Source: JANXVR01 sp034667405 (GTDB taxonomy: Bacteria; Actinomycetota; UBA4738; HRBIN12). Taken from it: 64,000 bases of DNA. This document shows, one piece after another, positions 7,712-15,935 of the stretch (positions are counted from its first letter, which is position 1; every line of letters begins with the position of its first letter). The stretch is taken from contig JAXDJX010000019.1 in NCBI GenBank assembly GCA_034667405.1, forward strand, positions 186,001-250,000, given 5' to 3'. The notes under the pieces were generated by a model that made no database searches, was not told where the DNA came from, and saw only the letters and a program-made list of their open reading frames with translations. A program made the position numbers and the translations under genes.

Positions 7712-8680
7712 CTAATCGTAGGGGTTCGTGTCGGGAACGGTGTCGAGGGCGGACGGGTCTCCCCCGAGGTCCGTCACGATCGTTCGCACGTCGTAGAGCA
7801 TCAGCCCCACGTAGGAATGTTCGGGATCTCCCGGAGCTCCGGGCAGATCGTCGTCGCGCAGCGAATCCTCGTATTTCGCGCCCGTGTCCTCGGCGATCTG
7901 GGCGAGCACCGGACTCGGGAACACCTCGGATCCGAAGATAGCCGGGATGTGCTGTGCCTTGATCTGATCGATGAGCGCCGCCACTTCCTGCCCGCTCGGC
8001 TCCGCGAAATCGACCGGTTGGATCGCACCGATCACCGTCATCCCGTAGTGCGCCGCGAAATAGGCGAAGGAGTCGTGGTAGGTCAGCAGTTTCCTCTGCG
8101 CAGGCGGGACCGTATCCACGGCGGCTTTCACGGCGTGGTTCAGCGTGTCGAGGGTCGCGAGATAGGTCTTCGCGTTCGCGTCGTAGGTGGTCTTGTTCGC
8201 GGGGTCGGCTCCGTCCAGTTGCTGCTGTACGAGCTTCGTGTACGAGATCGCGTTGGCGACGTCCATCCACAGGTGGGGGTTGGGATGCCCCCCGGCCTTC
8301 GGGAACGAGAAGTCGTAGAGGTACTGGCTGGGATCGATCGCGTGCTCCCCCAGGAGGAAGATCACGGCGCCATCCTTCTTGTTCGCCTGGGCGAGCGCCA
8401 GCGTCGGATCCTCCAGATCCAGCCCGTTCAGGAAGATCACGTCCGCTTCCGCCAGAGCGCGGGCCGTATCCGGGGTCGGTTCGAACGTGTGGGAGTCGAC
8501 GCCCTCGGGGATCAGTCCCTGTACATCGGCCGCCTCGCCGGCCACGTTCCGGACGATGTCGACGAGGGGCGACACCGACGCCACGACCTGCAGCTTGCCG
8601 CTGGTGCTCCCCGGTCCCGAAGCGCTACATGCACCGGCCGTCGCCACGGAGACGACGGCCAAGACTACGAACCTGCGCAC
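7712..8680 (-). CDS. znuA: Zinc/manganese ABC transporter substrate-binding lipoprotein
   Basis: 322-residue cluster A-I solute-binding protein. Signal peptide MRRFVVLAVVSVATAGAC with the lipobox Cys at residue 18, so anchored outside the membrane. Probable metal ligands lie in ESHTFEPTP, GGHPNPHLWMD and YHDSFAYFAAHYG plus a C-terminal acidic residue, as in ZnuA/TroA. The long His-rich loop of many ZnuA proteins is missing; a His tail sits on ZnuC instead. GTG start with GAGGAGGGA 8 nt upstream. The promoter region carries a perfect TGCAACATGTTGCA palindrome, the probable zinc operator. Confidence 0.9.
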   Translation of the reverse strand: MRRFVVLAVVSVATAGACSASGPGSTSGKLQVVASVSPLVDIVRNVAGEAADVQGLIPEGVDSHTFEPTPDTARALAEADVIFLNGLDLEDPTLALAQANKKDGAVIFLLGEHAIDPSQYLYDFSFPKAGGHPNPHLWMDVANAISYTKLVQQQLDGADPANKTTYDANAKTYLATLDTLNHAVKAAVDTVPPAQRKLLTYHDSFAYFAAHYGMTVIGAIQPVDFAEPSGQEVAALIDQIKAQHIPAIFGSEVFPSPVLAQIAEDTGAKYEDSLRDDDLPGAPGDPEHSYVGLMLYDVRTIVTDLGGDPSALDTVPDTNPYD

Positions 8681-8740
8681 GGACCATCCCTCCTCGTTCG
8701 CCCCACGGAGCCCGACGGCTCACAACCGGCTTACGGGCGA

Positions 8741-8785
8741 AGGATACCGGCTTCCTGCAACATGTTGCAACAGGGACAGGATGCA
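8741..8785 (-). promoter_or_regulatory. znuACB promoter overlapping the candidate operator
   Basis: On the minus strand TTGCAA (within the palindrome) and TATCCT (+ strand 8741-8746) are separated by 18 bp, a plausible -35/-10 pair about 60 nt upstream of the znuA GTG. A further TTGCA lies at the distal end. Repressor bound to the palindrome would cover the -35. Confidence 0.4.
8756..8769. promoter_or_regulatory. Perfect 14-bp palindrome TGCAACATGTTGCA, candidate Zur box of znuACB
   Basis: Self-complementary 14-mer in the 118-bp gap between mutA and znuA, overlapping the predicted -35. Additional TGCAAC copies follow at once (GTTGCAACAG and ATGCAACTGG). The TGCAA half-site recurs at the regulator promoter. 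It differs from the AT-rich Zur boxes known in E. coli and Streptomyces, so the assignment is by position and recurrence only. Confidence 0.5.
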
Positions 8786-8798
8786 ACTGGGGGAGGAG

Positions 8799-10442
8799 TC
8801 AGAACCACGGGGTTTCCCGATAGTCACCGAATACCTCGGTGAGCGCACCGACGATCTCGCCTTCCGTGCATCGCGCTTTCGCGCAGTCGATGAGCGGTTC
8901 CATCAGGTTGGCGTCCGTCGCTGCCATCGCCGCCAGCACCCCGAGCGTGGTTGCCGCCCGACCCTCGTCGCGTTCCGTCCGGGTGCGTGAGATGCGATCG
9001 CGTTGGAGCTGCTCCGCTTCGTGGCCGATGACCAGCGTGTCCACTCCGGGGTCGTTGGGATCCACGAACGCGTCGACGCCGACCCTGATCAGATCGCCCG
9101 CCTCGTACCGACGCTGCTCCAGGAACGCGGATTCGGCGATCTCCTGTTGGAACCACCCGCGTTCGATGCCTTCCAACACCCCTTCGAGCATCGACCCATG
9201 ACCCATCGAATCGATGTGGGCGAAGACCTCCTCGGCCTGCTCCTCCATGCGATCGGTCATCGACTCCAAGAAGTAAGAGCCTCCGAGTGGGTCGATCACG
9301 TCGGCAACGCCGCTCTCGTGCGCGATGATCTGCTGGGTCCGCAAGGCGATCTTGGCTGCCTCCTCGGTGGGAAGGGCCAATACCTCGTCCAGGGCGTTCG
9401 TGTGCAAGCTCTGTGTTCCTCCGAGGACGGCGGTCAGCGCTTCGAGCGCCGTGCGAACCACATTGTTCATGGGTTGCTGCGCCGTATTGGATACCCCCGC
9501 GGTCTGTGTGTGGAAGCGCAGACGGACCGCTGCGGGGTCGGTCGCGCCGTACCGATCCCGCAACCACCTGGCCCAGATACGTCGCGCCGCACGGAACTTC
9601 GCCAGCTCCTCGAACAGATCGATGTGCGAATTGAAGAAGAAGCTCAACCCCGACGCGAACCCGTTGAGTTCGAGCCTGCGCTCCAGCCCCAGCTCCACGT
9701 ACGCGAACCCATCGGCCAAGGTGAACGCGAGCTCTTGCACCGCGGTCGCTCCGGCCTCGCGGATGTGATATCCGCTGACACTCACCGGGTGGAACTTCGG
9801 GACGTGCTCGGCGCAGAACTGCATGAGGTCGCCGATCAGTCTGAGGTGCGGCCTTGGCGGGAAGATCCACTCCTTCTGTGCGATGTACTCCTTCAGGATG
9901 TCGGTCTGCAACGTGCCGCCAAGACCCTTCCACTCCGCGCCCTGCTCCTCCGCTGCGGCCAGGAAGAACGCGAACGCGACCGTCGCGGGACCGCTGATGG
10001 TCATCGAGGTGGTGATCTGGTCCAACGGGATGTGGTCGAAGAGGACCCGCATGTCGTCGAGCGAATCCACAGCGACACCGCACCGGCCCACCTCGCCCTC
10101 CGACCGCGGATCGTCGGAGTCGAGACCCATCAGCGTGGGCATATCGAACGCGACCGAGAGGCCGGTCTGTCCTCGTTCAAGCAGGAAGCGGTATCGGCTG
10201 TTGGTCTCCTCCGGCGTGCCGAAGCCCGCGAACTGCCGCATCGTCCACAGACGTCCCCGATACATGGAGGAGTAGACGCCTCGGGTGAAGGGATAGGCGC
10301 CCGGGTCGCCGAGCCGCTCGGACGGATCCCATCCGGCCAGATCCTCGGGCCGAACGATCGGCGGGATCGGCTCTCCCGACAAGGTCGTGTGACTGCGTTC
10401 GACCGCGGGAGGGTCCGGCTGACGTTCGCGCGCTTCGACCAC
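8799..10442 (-). CDS. mutA: Methylmalonyl-CoA mutase large subunit, catalytic domain only
   Basis: 547-residue B12-dependent acyl-CoA mutase barrel domain (R-methylmalonyl-CoA to succinyl-CoA). Recognisable are YPFTRGVYSSMYRGRLWTMR, RQFAGFGTPEETN, GQTGLSVAFDMPTLMG, SGYHIREAGATAVQELAFTL and FHTQTAGVSNTAQQP. This is the split 'short' form seen in archaea and many bacteria: the ~130-residue cobalamin-binding domain is absent and must be encoded elsewhere. The family also includes isobutyryl- and hydroxyisobutyryl-CoA mutases; the substrate-carboxylate Arg region of classical MCM reads AQKEWIFPP here, as I recall for other short MCMs. GTG start, AAGGGA upstream; 27 nt after meaB. Confidence 0.88.
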   Translation of the reverse strand: MVEARERQPDPPAVERSHTTLSGEPIPPIVRPEDLAGWDPSERLGDPGAYPFTRGVYSSMYRGRLWTMRQFAGFGTPEETNSRYRFLLERGQTGLSVAFDMPTLMGLDSDDPRSEGEVGRCGVAVDSLDDMRVLFDHIPLDQITTSMTISGPATVAFAFFLAAAEEQGAEWKGLGGTLQTDILKEYIAQKEWIFPPRPHLRLIGDLMQFCAEHVPKFHPVSVSGYHIREAGATAVQELAFTLADGFAYVELGLERRLELNGFASGLSFFFNSHIDLFEELAKFRAARRIWARWLRDRYGATDPAAVRLRFHTQTAGVSNTAQQPMNNVVRTALEALTAVLGGTQSLHTNALDEVLALPTEEAAKIALRTQQIIAHESGVADVIDPLGGSYFLESMTDRMEEQAEEVFAHIDSMGHGSMLEGVLEGIERGWFQQEIAESAFLEQRRYEAGDLIRVGVDAFVDPNDPGVDTLVIGHEAEQLQRDRISRTRTERDEGRAATTLGVLAAMAATDANLMEPLIDCAKARCTEGEIVGALTEVFGDYRETPWF

Positions 10443-10469
10443 GGGCTGGTCCCTTCGCCGGGCCGCCGC

Positions 10470-11408
10470 CTAGGAGTCGGTGGCCTTGCGGACCAGCATA
10501 GCCGCGACCGCGTACGGGTCGATCCGACGCGCCTCGAGATCGGCCGTCAGTTCCGGCTCCGCCGCCAGGCGTGCGGCCGCGTTGGATCGGAATCGCTCCG
10601 CGGCCAGCGCCTCCACCTCTCGGAGGAGCCGCGCGAGGCGTTTTGCGGACAACGCGCCGGAACTCGATAGATAGGCTCGGTGTCCCTGGATGGCCTCCCA
10701 TAGTTCATCGACACCGACGTGATCGGACGCCGTGGTTTCCAGGACCGGCGGATCCCACTCCCGGGCACCGCCGAGTCGAAGCATCTGTCGCAGTTCGCGG
10801 ACCACATCAGCGGCGCCTTCGCGGTCGGCCTTGTTCACCACGAAGATGTCGGCGATCTCGAGGATCCCGGCCTTGGCCATCTGGACGGCGTCACCGAAAC
10901 CCGGCGCCAGCACCACCACGGCGGTGTCGGTTGCCGCCGCGACGTCGACCTCGGCCTGCCCGACACCGACGGTTTCCACGATGACGCGCGCATATCCGGC
11001 GGCGTCCAGGATGCGGACGGCCTCCGGCGCGGCGAGGGCCATCCCGCCCAGATGCCCGCGCGTCGCCATCGATCGGATGAACACGTCGGGGTCCGTGGCG
11101 TGCTCCTGCATCCGCACGCGATCACCGAGCAGGGCACCACCCGTGTAAGGAGACGTCGGGTCCACGGCAAGCACGGCGACCCGGAGATCCTGGTCGCGTG
11201 CGGCACGGACGAGTTCGGTCGCGAGGGTGGACTTCCCGACGCCCGGTGCGCCGGTGAGGCCGATGGTGCCGGCCGTGCCCGTCGCCGCGTAGATGCCCGC
11301 CGAGAGTCCTTCGAGGCCGGGGTCGCCATCCTCGACCAGCGAGATCGCGCGCGCGACGGCCCGCCGTTCGCCTGCCAGAACGCCGGTGATCAGTTCCTCG
11401 GTATCCAC
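10470..11408 (-). CDS. meaB: MeaB/ArgK-family GTPase, methylmalonyl-CoA mutase chaperone
   Basis: 312-residue G3E P-loop GTPase. Walker A GAPGVGKST (53-61), the switch/metal regions AVDPTSPYTGGALLGDRVRM and TRGHLGGMA, ETVGVGQAEVDV and the NKAD base-specificity motif identify MeaB. It gates cofactor loading and protects methylmalonyl-CoA mutase from inactivation; position directly upstream of mutA in the same transcription unit supports this role. GTG start without Shine-Dalgarno; TAGGCT ends 7 nt upstream, inside the end of prsW. Confidence 0.92.
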   Translation of the reverse strand: MDTEELITGVLAGERRAVARAISLVEDGDPGLEGLSAGIYAATGTAGTIGLTGAPGVGKSTLATELVRAARDQDLRVAVLAVDPTSPYTGGALLGDRVRMQEHATDPDVFIRSMATRGHLGGMALAAPEAVRILDAAGYARVIVETVGVGQAEVDVAAATDTAVVVLAPGFGDAVQMAKAGILEIADIFVVNKADREGAADVVRELRQMLRLGGAREWDPPVLETTASDHVGVDELWEAIQGHRAYLSSSGALSAKRLARLLREVEALAAERFRSNAAARLAAEPELTADLEARRIDPYAVAAMLVRKATDS

Positions 11409-11415
11409 GGCACGG

Positions 11416-11421
11416 AGCCTA
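11416..11421 (-). promoter_or_regulatory. Predicted -10 (TAGGCT) of meaB-mutA, leaderless
   Basis: TAGGCT ends 7 nt before the meaB GTG and overlaps the final codons of the upstream prsW gene. TAGGCT is also the element before the M20 peptidase at 53632. Confidence 0.5.
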
Positions 11422-12630
11422 CCCCGCGGGACGGCCGGTTCTGGCCGAAGCGGCGCCGGGCATCGCTTCGAGCGCCATCCGGAGAGAACTGCAGAGGGCG
11501 CGCTGTTGAAGCAAAGCGGGGTCTTCTTCGTCGGCGACCCTGGCCCGGATCATCCCGAGATTGACCTGTTCTCGCTGGAGGCGATGTAGCACCGAGGCCG
11601 CGCGCGCGCCGCCCCTGCGGCGCATGTCGCGGCGAGCCTGTCGGCGCCGGCCTGGACTGAGCAGGATCTCGACTTCCCACGGCGAGATCCCTTCGTCGGC
11701 CACCTCCTCGGCCAGGACACCCGTCAACCATCGACGTTCGCGCCGACGTGCCAGACGAACGGCCAGGATCAGGAACCCCAAGAAGGGGAGGCCCTTGACG
11801 CTCGTTGCCACGACGACCTGGAGCCAGTCAGCACCGTGCCATGGTTCTGCCGGGAAGAGATCGAGGAAGGGCGAGTTCCAGATGAAATGCGCGAGCGCCG
11901 CGACAGCGGCCAATCCGGCCAGGACGGCCGCCCTCCGCCTCCGCGACGCAGCGTCCCGTCGTTCCACGGCATATCCCATGCCCACGCCGATGAGCCCGGT
12001 GTAGAGGACGTGGCTGTACAACCCGCCCGCGACGACACGGAGGAAGAACCCCTGGAGAACGCCGGCGGGCTTCCCTCCGAAGACCGCCATGAAATAGAAC
12101 ACGTCTTCTACCACCGCGAACCCGAGACCTACCAGCGCCCCGTAGACGAACCCGTCCATCGCATCGTCGATCTCCTCACGAACCACCAGGAAGATCACGA
12201 CGACACCGAGACCTTTCAGCGTCTCTTCGACGATCGGAGCTGTCAGGGCTGCGGTCCAGCGCGCGGCGAACGCGGGTCCGCCCACCCGGCTCACCACCGA
12301 ACCCCAGCCTTCGTTCGCGTAGCCGGCCAGGGTCGTCGCGATCACCCCGCCCCACAGCACCGCGGCGAGTAGCACCGAGGCCGGCTCCCGCTCGTAGAGG
12401 TCCAGCACGTAGACCAGCGCGCAGACGGGCATGGCATAGAGGAGGACCAGGCCCCAGGACAAGGCCCATCCCGACGGGGACAGTTGCTGGAACACCCGTT
12501 GCTCGCTCCACGTCACGAACCCGGTGGTGACCAGCAGCACGACGAACAGCCAGAAGGCGGGGCTGTCGACCCGGACGAACGATCGGTGCGTGAGCCGGAT
12601 CGGTGGGCGGGACCTCACTGCGGTGCTCAT
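11419..12630 (-). CDS. prsW: PrsW-family intramembrane metalloprotease
   Basis: 403-residue membrane protein with about eight hydrophobic segments and the PrsW motifs: APIVEETLKG (E135/E136), DGFVYGALVGLGFAVVEDVFYF, GGLYSHVLYTGLIG and HFIWNSPF. In Bacillus PrsW cleaves the anti-sigma factor RsiW within the membrane; the target here is unknown. The C-terminal ~110 residues are cytosolic and Arg-rich (VEILLSPGRRRQARRDMRRR). Start ATG overlaps the stop of the single-pass membrane protein upstream, so it closes the murA-led run of coupled genes, which also contains a CPBP protease. Confidence 0.85.
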   Translation of the reverse strand: MSTAVRSRPPIRLTHRSFVRVDSPAFWLFVVLLVTTGFVTWSEQRVFQQLSPSGWALSWGLVLLYAMPVCALVYVLDLYEREPASVLLAAVLWGGVIATTLAGYANEGWGSVVSRVGGPAFAARWTAALTAPIVEETLKGLGVVVIFLVVREEIDDAMDGFVYGALVGLGFAVVEDVFYFMAVFGGKPAGVLQGFFLRVVAGGLYSHVLYTGLIGVGMGYAVERRDAASRRRRAAVLAGLAAVAALAHFIWNSPFLDLFPAEPWHGADWLQVVVATSVKGLPFLGFLILAVRLARRRERRWLTGVLAEEVADEGISPWEVEILLSPGRRRQARRDMRRRGGARAASVLHRLQREQVNLGMIRARVADEEDPALLQQRALCSSLRMALEAMPGAASARTGRPAG

Positions 12631-13226
12631 GCCACGATCGCCTTGTCGACCATGAATCCGATGTCGTGAGATGCGTAGGGCAGCAGCCCCGCGGGGGTCC
12701 AGCCATTGAACACGGCACCGCTCCCGCTGGGCCCAAGGATGACGGTTACCTCGCCGTCGATGGAGGCGCTCGTGTCCGGGTCGACGCCGGTGTAGGAAAA
12801 CCGGACGCCTTGCGAACCGCTCGCCGTGCGGACGGGCGCGAGTTGCGAGGAGACGGAGAGCCTCGTGACCTCCAGGTCAAGTTGTCGCGTGTACGCCACC
12901 GCCAGCGCCTCGGCGGTCCCGCCTCTGCGCGGGAAGGCGATGACGTCGACGCTCCCCACGCCCCGCGACAGTCGTGCGAACTCCTCGCCGCTGCTCAGAC
13001 GTCCCCAGCCGGCGAACGCCCAACCAGAGAGCGGCCGGATCCGGACAACATCCGACACGGTGATGGGGGCTCCGGCCGGTTCGGAGAGCGCTGCGGCGGT
13101 GACGTAGCCGCCTCCGACGACGGCGAGAAGGGTCGCAAGGACGAAGAGCACCGGGAGCCAGCGACGTTCGCGCCGCTGGAGCGTCCGTTTCTCGTCGGGC
13201 CGCGGGGGGCGGATCGTGGTGGCCAT
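12627..13226 (-). CDS. Hypothetical single-pass membrane protein with extracytoplasmic domain
   Basis: 199-residue protein not assigned to a family. A basic cytosolic N-terminus (RTLQRRERRW) precedes one transmembrane helix at ~23-48 (WLPVLFVLATLLAVVGGGY); the rest is a soluble, beta-rich outside domain. Its content (VRIRPLSGWAFAGWGRL ... GVRFSYTGVDPDTSASIDGEVTVILG) resembles small secreted proteins with a 'PsbP/Mog1'-like fold, but this is only an impression. The start ATG overlaps the upstream SCP2-like stop as TGATG; the longer in-frame extension upstream is antisense to other genes and rejected. Overlaps prsW by 4 nt. Confidence 0.65.
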   Translation of the reverse strand: MATTIRPPRPDEKRTLQRRERRWLPVLFVLATLLAVVGGGYVTAAALSEPAGAPITVSDVVRIRPLSGWAFAGWGRLSSGEEFARLSRGVGSVDVIAFPRRGGTAEALAVAYTRQLDLEVTRLSVSSQLAPVRTASGSQGVRFSYTGVDPDTSASIDGEVTVILGPSGSGAVFNGWTPAGLLPYASHDIGFMVDKAIVA

Positions 13227-13648
13227 CAGCGCGCCGAGAGCAGGGTCGTAAGGCGTGCCACCCGCACGGGGTGCAAGACCAACCCGGTGATCCGCACCCG
13301 CCCGCGCGCGATGTCGGCGATCACATCCCGACCCTGCGCGCTCAGGACATCGGGGAGGCCGAACCGAAGCGGCGCCCCCGCCATCGCCAGGAGTCGTGCC
13401 GAATCGGCGCGCACTCGCACCTGCGCGGACGGGTCGATGCCGTCCGCCACCCGAACCCCCTGTCGGCCTACGTGGAGCGTCACGGCCACATCGGCGTCCG
13501 GTGCTTCGATCGCGAAAACGGATGGCGTCAGGAGCCGGAGACGGCCGGGTTGACGGGCGAGGTTCTGGTCGATCAAGCCGCCCAGCATGGCGGCGAGGCC
13601 ACTCGGCGATGGGTCCGCGTACACCACCAGGGGTCGAGGGGCGCTCAC
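13226..13648 (-). CDS. SCP2-like (sterol carrier domain) protein
   Basis: 140-residue protein. The stretch from FAIEAPDADVAVTLHVG through VRVRADSARLLAMAGAPLRFGLPDVL to GRVRITGLVLHPVRVARLTTLL follows the SCP2-domain pattern (beta-sheet half, then 'a.ll.l..g...p....gk..i.G'). SCP2 domains bind hydrophobic ligands such as lipids or CoA esters. The GTG start overlaps the dehydrogenase TGA (GTGA), arguing for coupled synthesis with the ADH and for a shared substrate. Assignment rests on pattern recognition only. Confidence 0.55.
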   Translation of the reverse strand: MSAPRPLVVYADPSPSGLAAMLGGLIDQNLARQPGRLRLLTPSVFAIEAPDADVAVTLHVGRQGVRVADGIDPSAQVRVRADSARLLAMAGAPLRFGLPDVLSAQGRDVIADIARGRVRITGLVLHPVRVARLTTLLSAR

Positions 13649-14688
13649 GGGCGGAGGACCACCTTCGTGGCTTCGCGGCGATCGAAGAGTTCGTAGCCGG
13701 CCGCCGCTTCCTCCAGCGGGAGCCGGTGGGAGATGAGGGGCGAGGGATCGATCCTGCCATCGAGGACCGCGTCCAGGGCGAGCCCCCACCATGCGTGGAC
13801 GGGGCACAGCCCGCTGAAGCGGACCGTCATCGCGCGGTTCCAGTAGACGCCCAGCTGGATCTCCGAGGTCTCCCCCGCGTATACGCCTGCGATCACGACG
13901 GTACCCCCGGGTCGCCCCAGCGTGGCGGCGAGGTCGAAGGCTGCGGCGTTCCCTACCGCCTCGAGGACCACGTCCGCGCCACGGCCGCCGGTCACCTCTG
14001 CCAGGGCCATCTCGGGATGCCGTTCTGCGGGATCGACCGGCGTCAGGCCGACCGACGCCGCCAGGCGCAGCCGTGAAGGCTCCGGATCGATCACGAAGAC
14101 GTGCGCCGCACCCAACGCCGAGGCTGCCTGGGCGCAGAAGAACCCCAACGGGCCCGCCCCCACCACGGCGACGGTGTCCCCCGCGGCGATACCGCCGAGC
14201 GAGGCGGCGTAGAACCCGGTGGTCAGGATGTCGCCAAGGAACAAGGCACGTTCGTCATCGAGTGAGTCCGGGATCGGTTGGAGATTCACATCGGCGCGCG
14301 GCACGCGGACGCGTTCGGCCTGCGCGCCGGGAACCGAGCCGGTGAACGGGCCTCCACCGAACATCTGCGCGTCGTCGCACAGCGCCGACATCCCCCTGGT
14401 GCAGTACCAGCAATCCCCACACGCGATGTCGAACGCGATCACCGCGCGATCCCCGGGTCGCACGCGGGTGACCGCATCGCCCACTGCCTCGACGACACCC
14501 ACGGCCTCGTGGCCCAGGACATCGCCGACATCCATCGGCGCTTTCCCGTGGAAGAAATGCAGATCGGACCCGCAGATCGCGGAGAGCCTCACGCGCAGGA
14601 CAGCATCGTCGGGACCGAGGAGCACCGGTTCGGCGACATCGGTCACCGCCACCAGCCCCGGACCCTCGAACACGACGGCTCGCATCAC
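13645..14688 (-). CDS. Zinc-dependent medium-chain alcohol dehydrogenase
   Basis: 347-residue MDR-superfamily enzyme. Catalytic zinc ligands C39 (ICGSD) and H60/E61 (GHE) and the four-Cys structural zinc lobe (C90, C93, C96, C104 in ACGDCWYCTRGMSALC) are intact; the NAD(P) site is VAVVGAGPLGFF near 168. The closest impression is the glutathione-independent formaldehyde/threonine-dehydrogenase-like group. Start is GTG followed by ATG, overlapping the upstream SCP2 stop. It lies between two SCP2-type proteins with 4-nt overlaps on both sides, suggesting a lipophilic alcohol or aldehyde substrate; this is inference. Confidence 0.85.
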   Translation of the reverse strand: MMRAVVFEGPGLVAVTDVAEPVLLGPDDAVLRVRLSAICGSDLHFFHGKAPMDVGDVLGHEAVGVVEAVGDAVTRVRPGDRAVIAFDIACGDCWYCTRGMSALCDDAQMFGGGPFTGSVPGAQAERVRVPRADVNLQPIPDSLDDERALFLGDILTTGFYAASLGGIAAGDTVAVVGAGPLGFFCAQAASALGAAHVFVIDPEPSRLRLAASVGLTPVDPAERHPEMALAEVTGGRGADVVLEAVGNAAAFDLAATLGRPGGTVVIAGVYAGETSEIQLGVYWNRAMTVRFSGLCPVHAWWGLALDAVLDGRIDPSPLISHRLPLEEAAAGYELFDRREATKVVLRP

Positions 14689-15101
14689 TCGTCCGGGAAC
14701 ACCGTGTCCACTTCACCGGTGAGGTGGACGAGTTCGTTGGCGGCGTTGACGTAGCGGATGATGGTTGGGAGATCTCCGCGAACCCGAAGCTTCCCCTGCA
14801 CCATCCCGCGGATCGGATCGAGATCCCCCCGAAGCACGTCCTTCCACCGCGAATACGGGGCGCGGATAACGTAGGCGGACGCGTCGCCTCGTTCGACCGG
14901 CACCACGCCGCCGCCGCGACACGATCCATGCCAGAGATCGAGGTATCCCCAAACATCCTCGGGCATCCCCTTGTCCGGTTCCGCCTCGATCAGGAACGCG
15001 ATGTCTCCCTCCCACGCCTCCGCCGCCTTCTCGTACGCGGCCGACCCGTTGATCCGCAGGATGAAGTCCTGGAACCACTCGTCGGTGGGGAATTGCGGCA
15101 T
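14685..15101 (-). CDS. SCP2 sterol-binding domain protein
   Basis: 138-residue single-domain protein. The N-terminus FPTDEWFQDFILRINGSAAYEKAAEAWEG is split here as FPTDEWFQDFILRIN then SAAYEKAAEAWEGD, typical of bacterial stand-alone SCP2 proteins; the C-terminal half WKDVLRGDLDPIRGMVQGKL and VRGDLPTIIRYVNAA completes the lipid-binding fold. Likely a carrier or regulator of a hydrophobic ligand. Precedes and overlaps the alcohol dehydrogenase (ATGA/GTGATG), with the CPBP protease gene 36 nt upstream. Confidence 0.75.
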   Translation of the reverse strand: MPQFPTDEWFQDFILRINGSAAYEKAAEAWEGDIAFLIEAEPDKGMPEDVWGYLDLWHGSCRGGGVVPVERGDASAYVIRAPYSRWKDVLRGDLDPIRGMVQGKLRVRGDLPTIIRYVNAANELVHLTGEVDTVFPDE

Positions 15102-15137
15102 CCGATCCTCCTTCTAGACGGCAAGCATACGGAGGAA

Positions 15138-15935
15138 CTAGCTCCCAACCCTGGGGAACCAGAAGATAAGGATCACCCCGATGATGTTGAACGTGCAGTG
15201 GGCGGCGATGTTCGTCACCAGGTTCTTCCGGCGATCGTAGAGCAGCGCCAGGGCGAACCCCGTCACCACCATGCTGACCACCAGGACCAGCGCCCCGTGC
15301 CACTCCCCCGTCCAGTGTGCGAGCCCGAACGCACACGCCGAGACGGTCGCCGCGACCGCGAATCCCTGTCGATCGCGGAGTCCTCGGAACAGCACACCCC
15401 GGAAGAACAGCTCTTCTGCCGGCGGGACCACGACGACAGCCAGGAACGCGGCCAAGACCTGCCCAGCGGTCGAGAGATACGGAGAGATCTGATCGGGCGT
15501 CACGATGGGCTCGTTGAACAACCGCTCCAAGAGCCACGACACCGCACTTCCCACACCGAACGCCACGACGAGGTAGAGGATGGCGCCGGCGGCAACGCCG
15601 ATGGCGATCTCCCGGAGCCAGCGGCCGGGTGCCGGGATCCCCAGGAGCGCGACGATGGGCTCATGGCGCCTCCTCAGCCACACCAGGATGGTCCCCACCA
15701 TCCCGAGATCCACGAAGACGGTCGCCATCAACAGTGGGGTGGTTGCGCCGTCGGTCTGGATCGTGCTGCCCCCGTACAGGGCCAGGACGATGAGGCCGAG
15801 CATCCCTCCCACGACGACATTGCCAAGGACGAAGATGCCGACGGAATGGAAGACGGTCCAGGTCGCCATCGGCCGCCCATCAGCTGACCCGGGGTCCAGG
15901 TCGATGTCCGCGCGAGGTGGGATCGGCAGGCTCAT
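15138..15935 (-). CDS. CPBP-family (CAAX-like) intramembrane metalloprotease
   Basis: 265-residue membrane protein with about eight hydrophobic segments. CPBP/Abi motifs: PPAEELFFRGVLFRGL (E174/E175, R179), FGLAHWTGEWHG (H207) and TNIAAHCTFN (H246), the three elements of the Rce1-type active site. Bacterial members act in prenyl-protein-like processing, bacteriocin immunity or anti-sigma factor cleavage; target unknown here. The true start is the ATG overlapping the upstream gene's TGA; the much longer in-frame extension upstream runs antisense-like through the neighbouring gene and is rejected. Second intramembrane protease of the same gene run. Confidence 0.82.
   Translation of the reverse strand: MSLPIPPRADIDLDPGSADGRPMATWTVFHSVGIFVLGNVVVGGMLGLIVLALYGGSTIQTDGATTPLLMATVFVDLGMVGTILVWLRRRHEPIVALLGIPAPGRWLREIAIGVAAGAILYLVVAFGVGSAVSWLLERLFNEPIVTPDQISPYLSTAGQVLAAFLAVVVVPPAEELFFRGVLFRGLRDRQGFAVAATVSACAFGLAHWTGEWHGALVLVVSMVVTGFALALLYDRRKNLVTNIAAHCTFNIIGVILIFWFPRVGS

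Noticed and set aside
9003..10670. 555-codon plus-strand open frame
   Set aside because: Lies exactly antisense to mutA; composition is Arg/Gln/His-rich noise expected opposite a high-GC gene, with no recognisable motif.
14685..14688. Frameshift suspicion at many 4-nt gene overlaps
   Set aside because: Each downstream gene has a complete family N-terminus and a start codon in the overlap (ATGA, GTGA, TTGA), so these are coupled starts and not broken genes.
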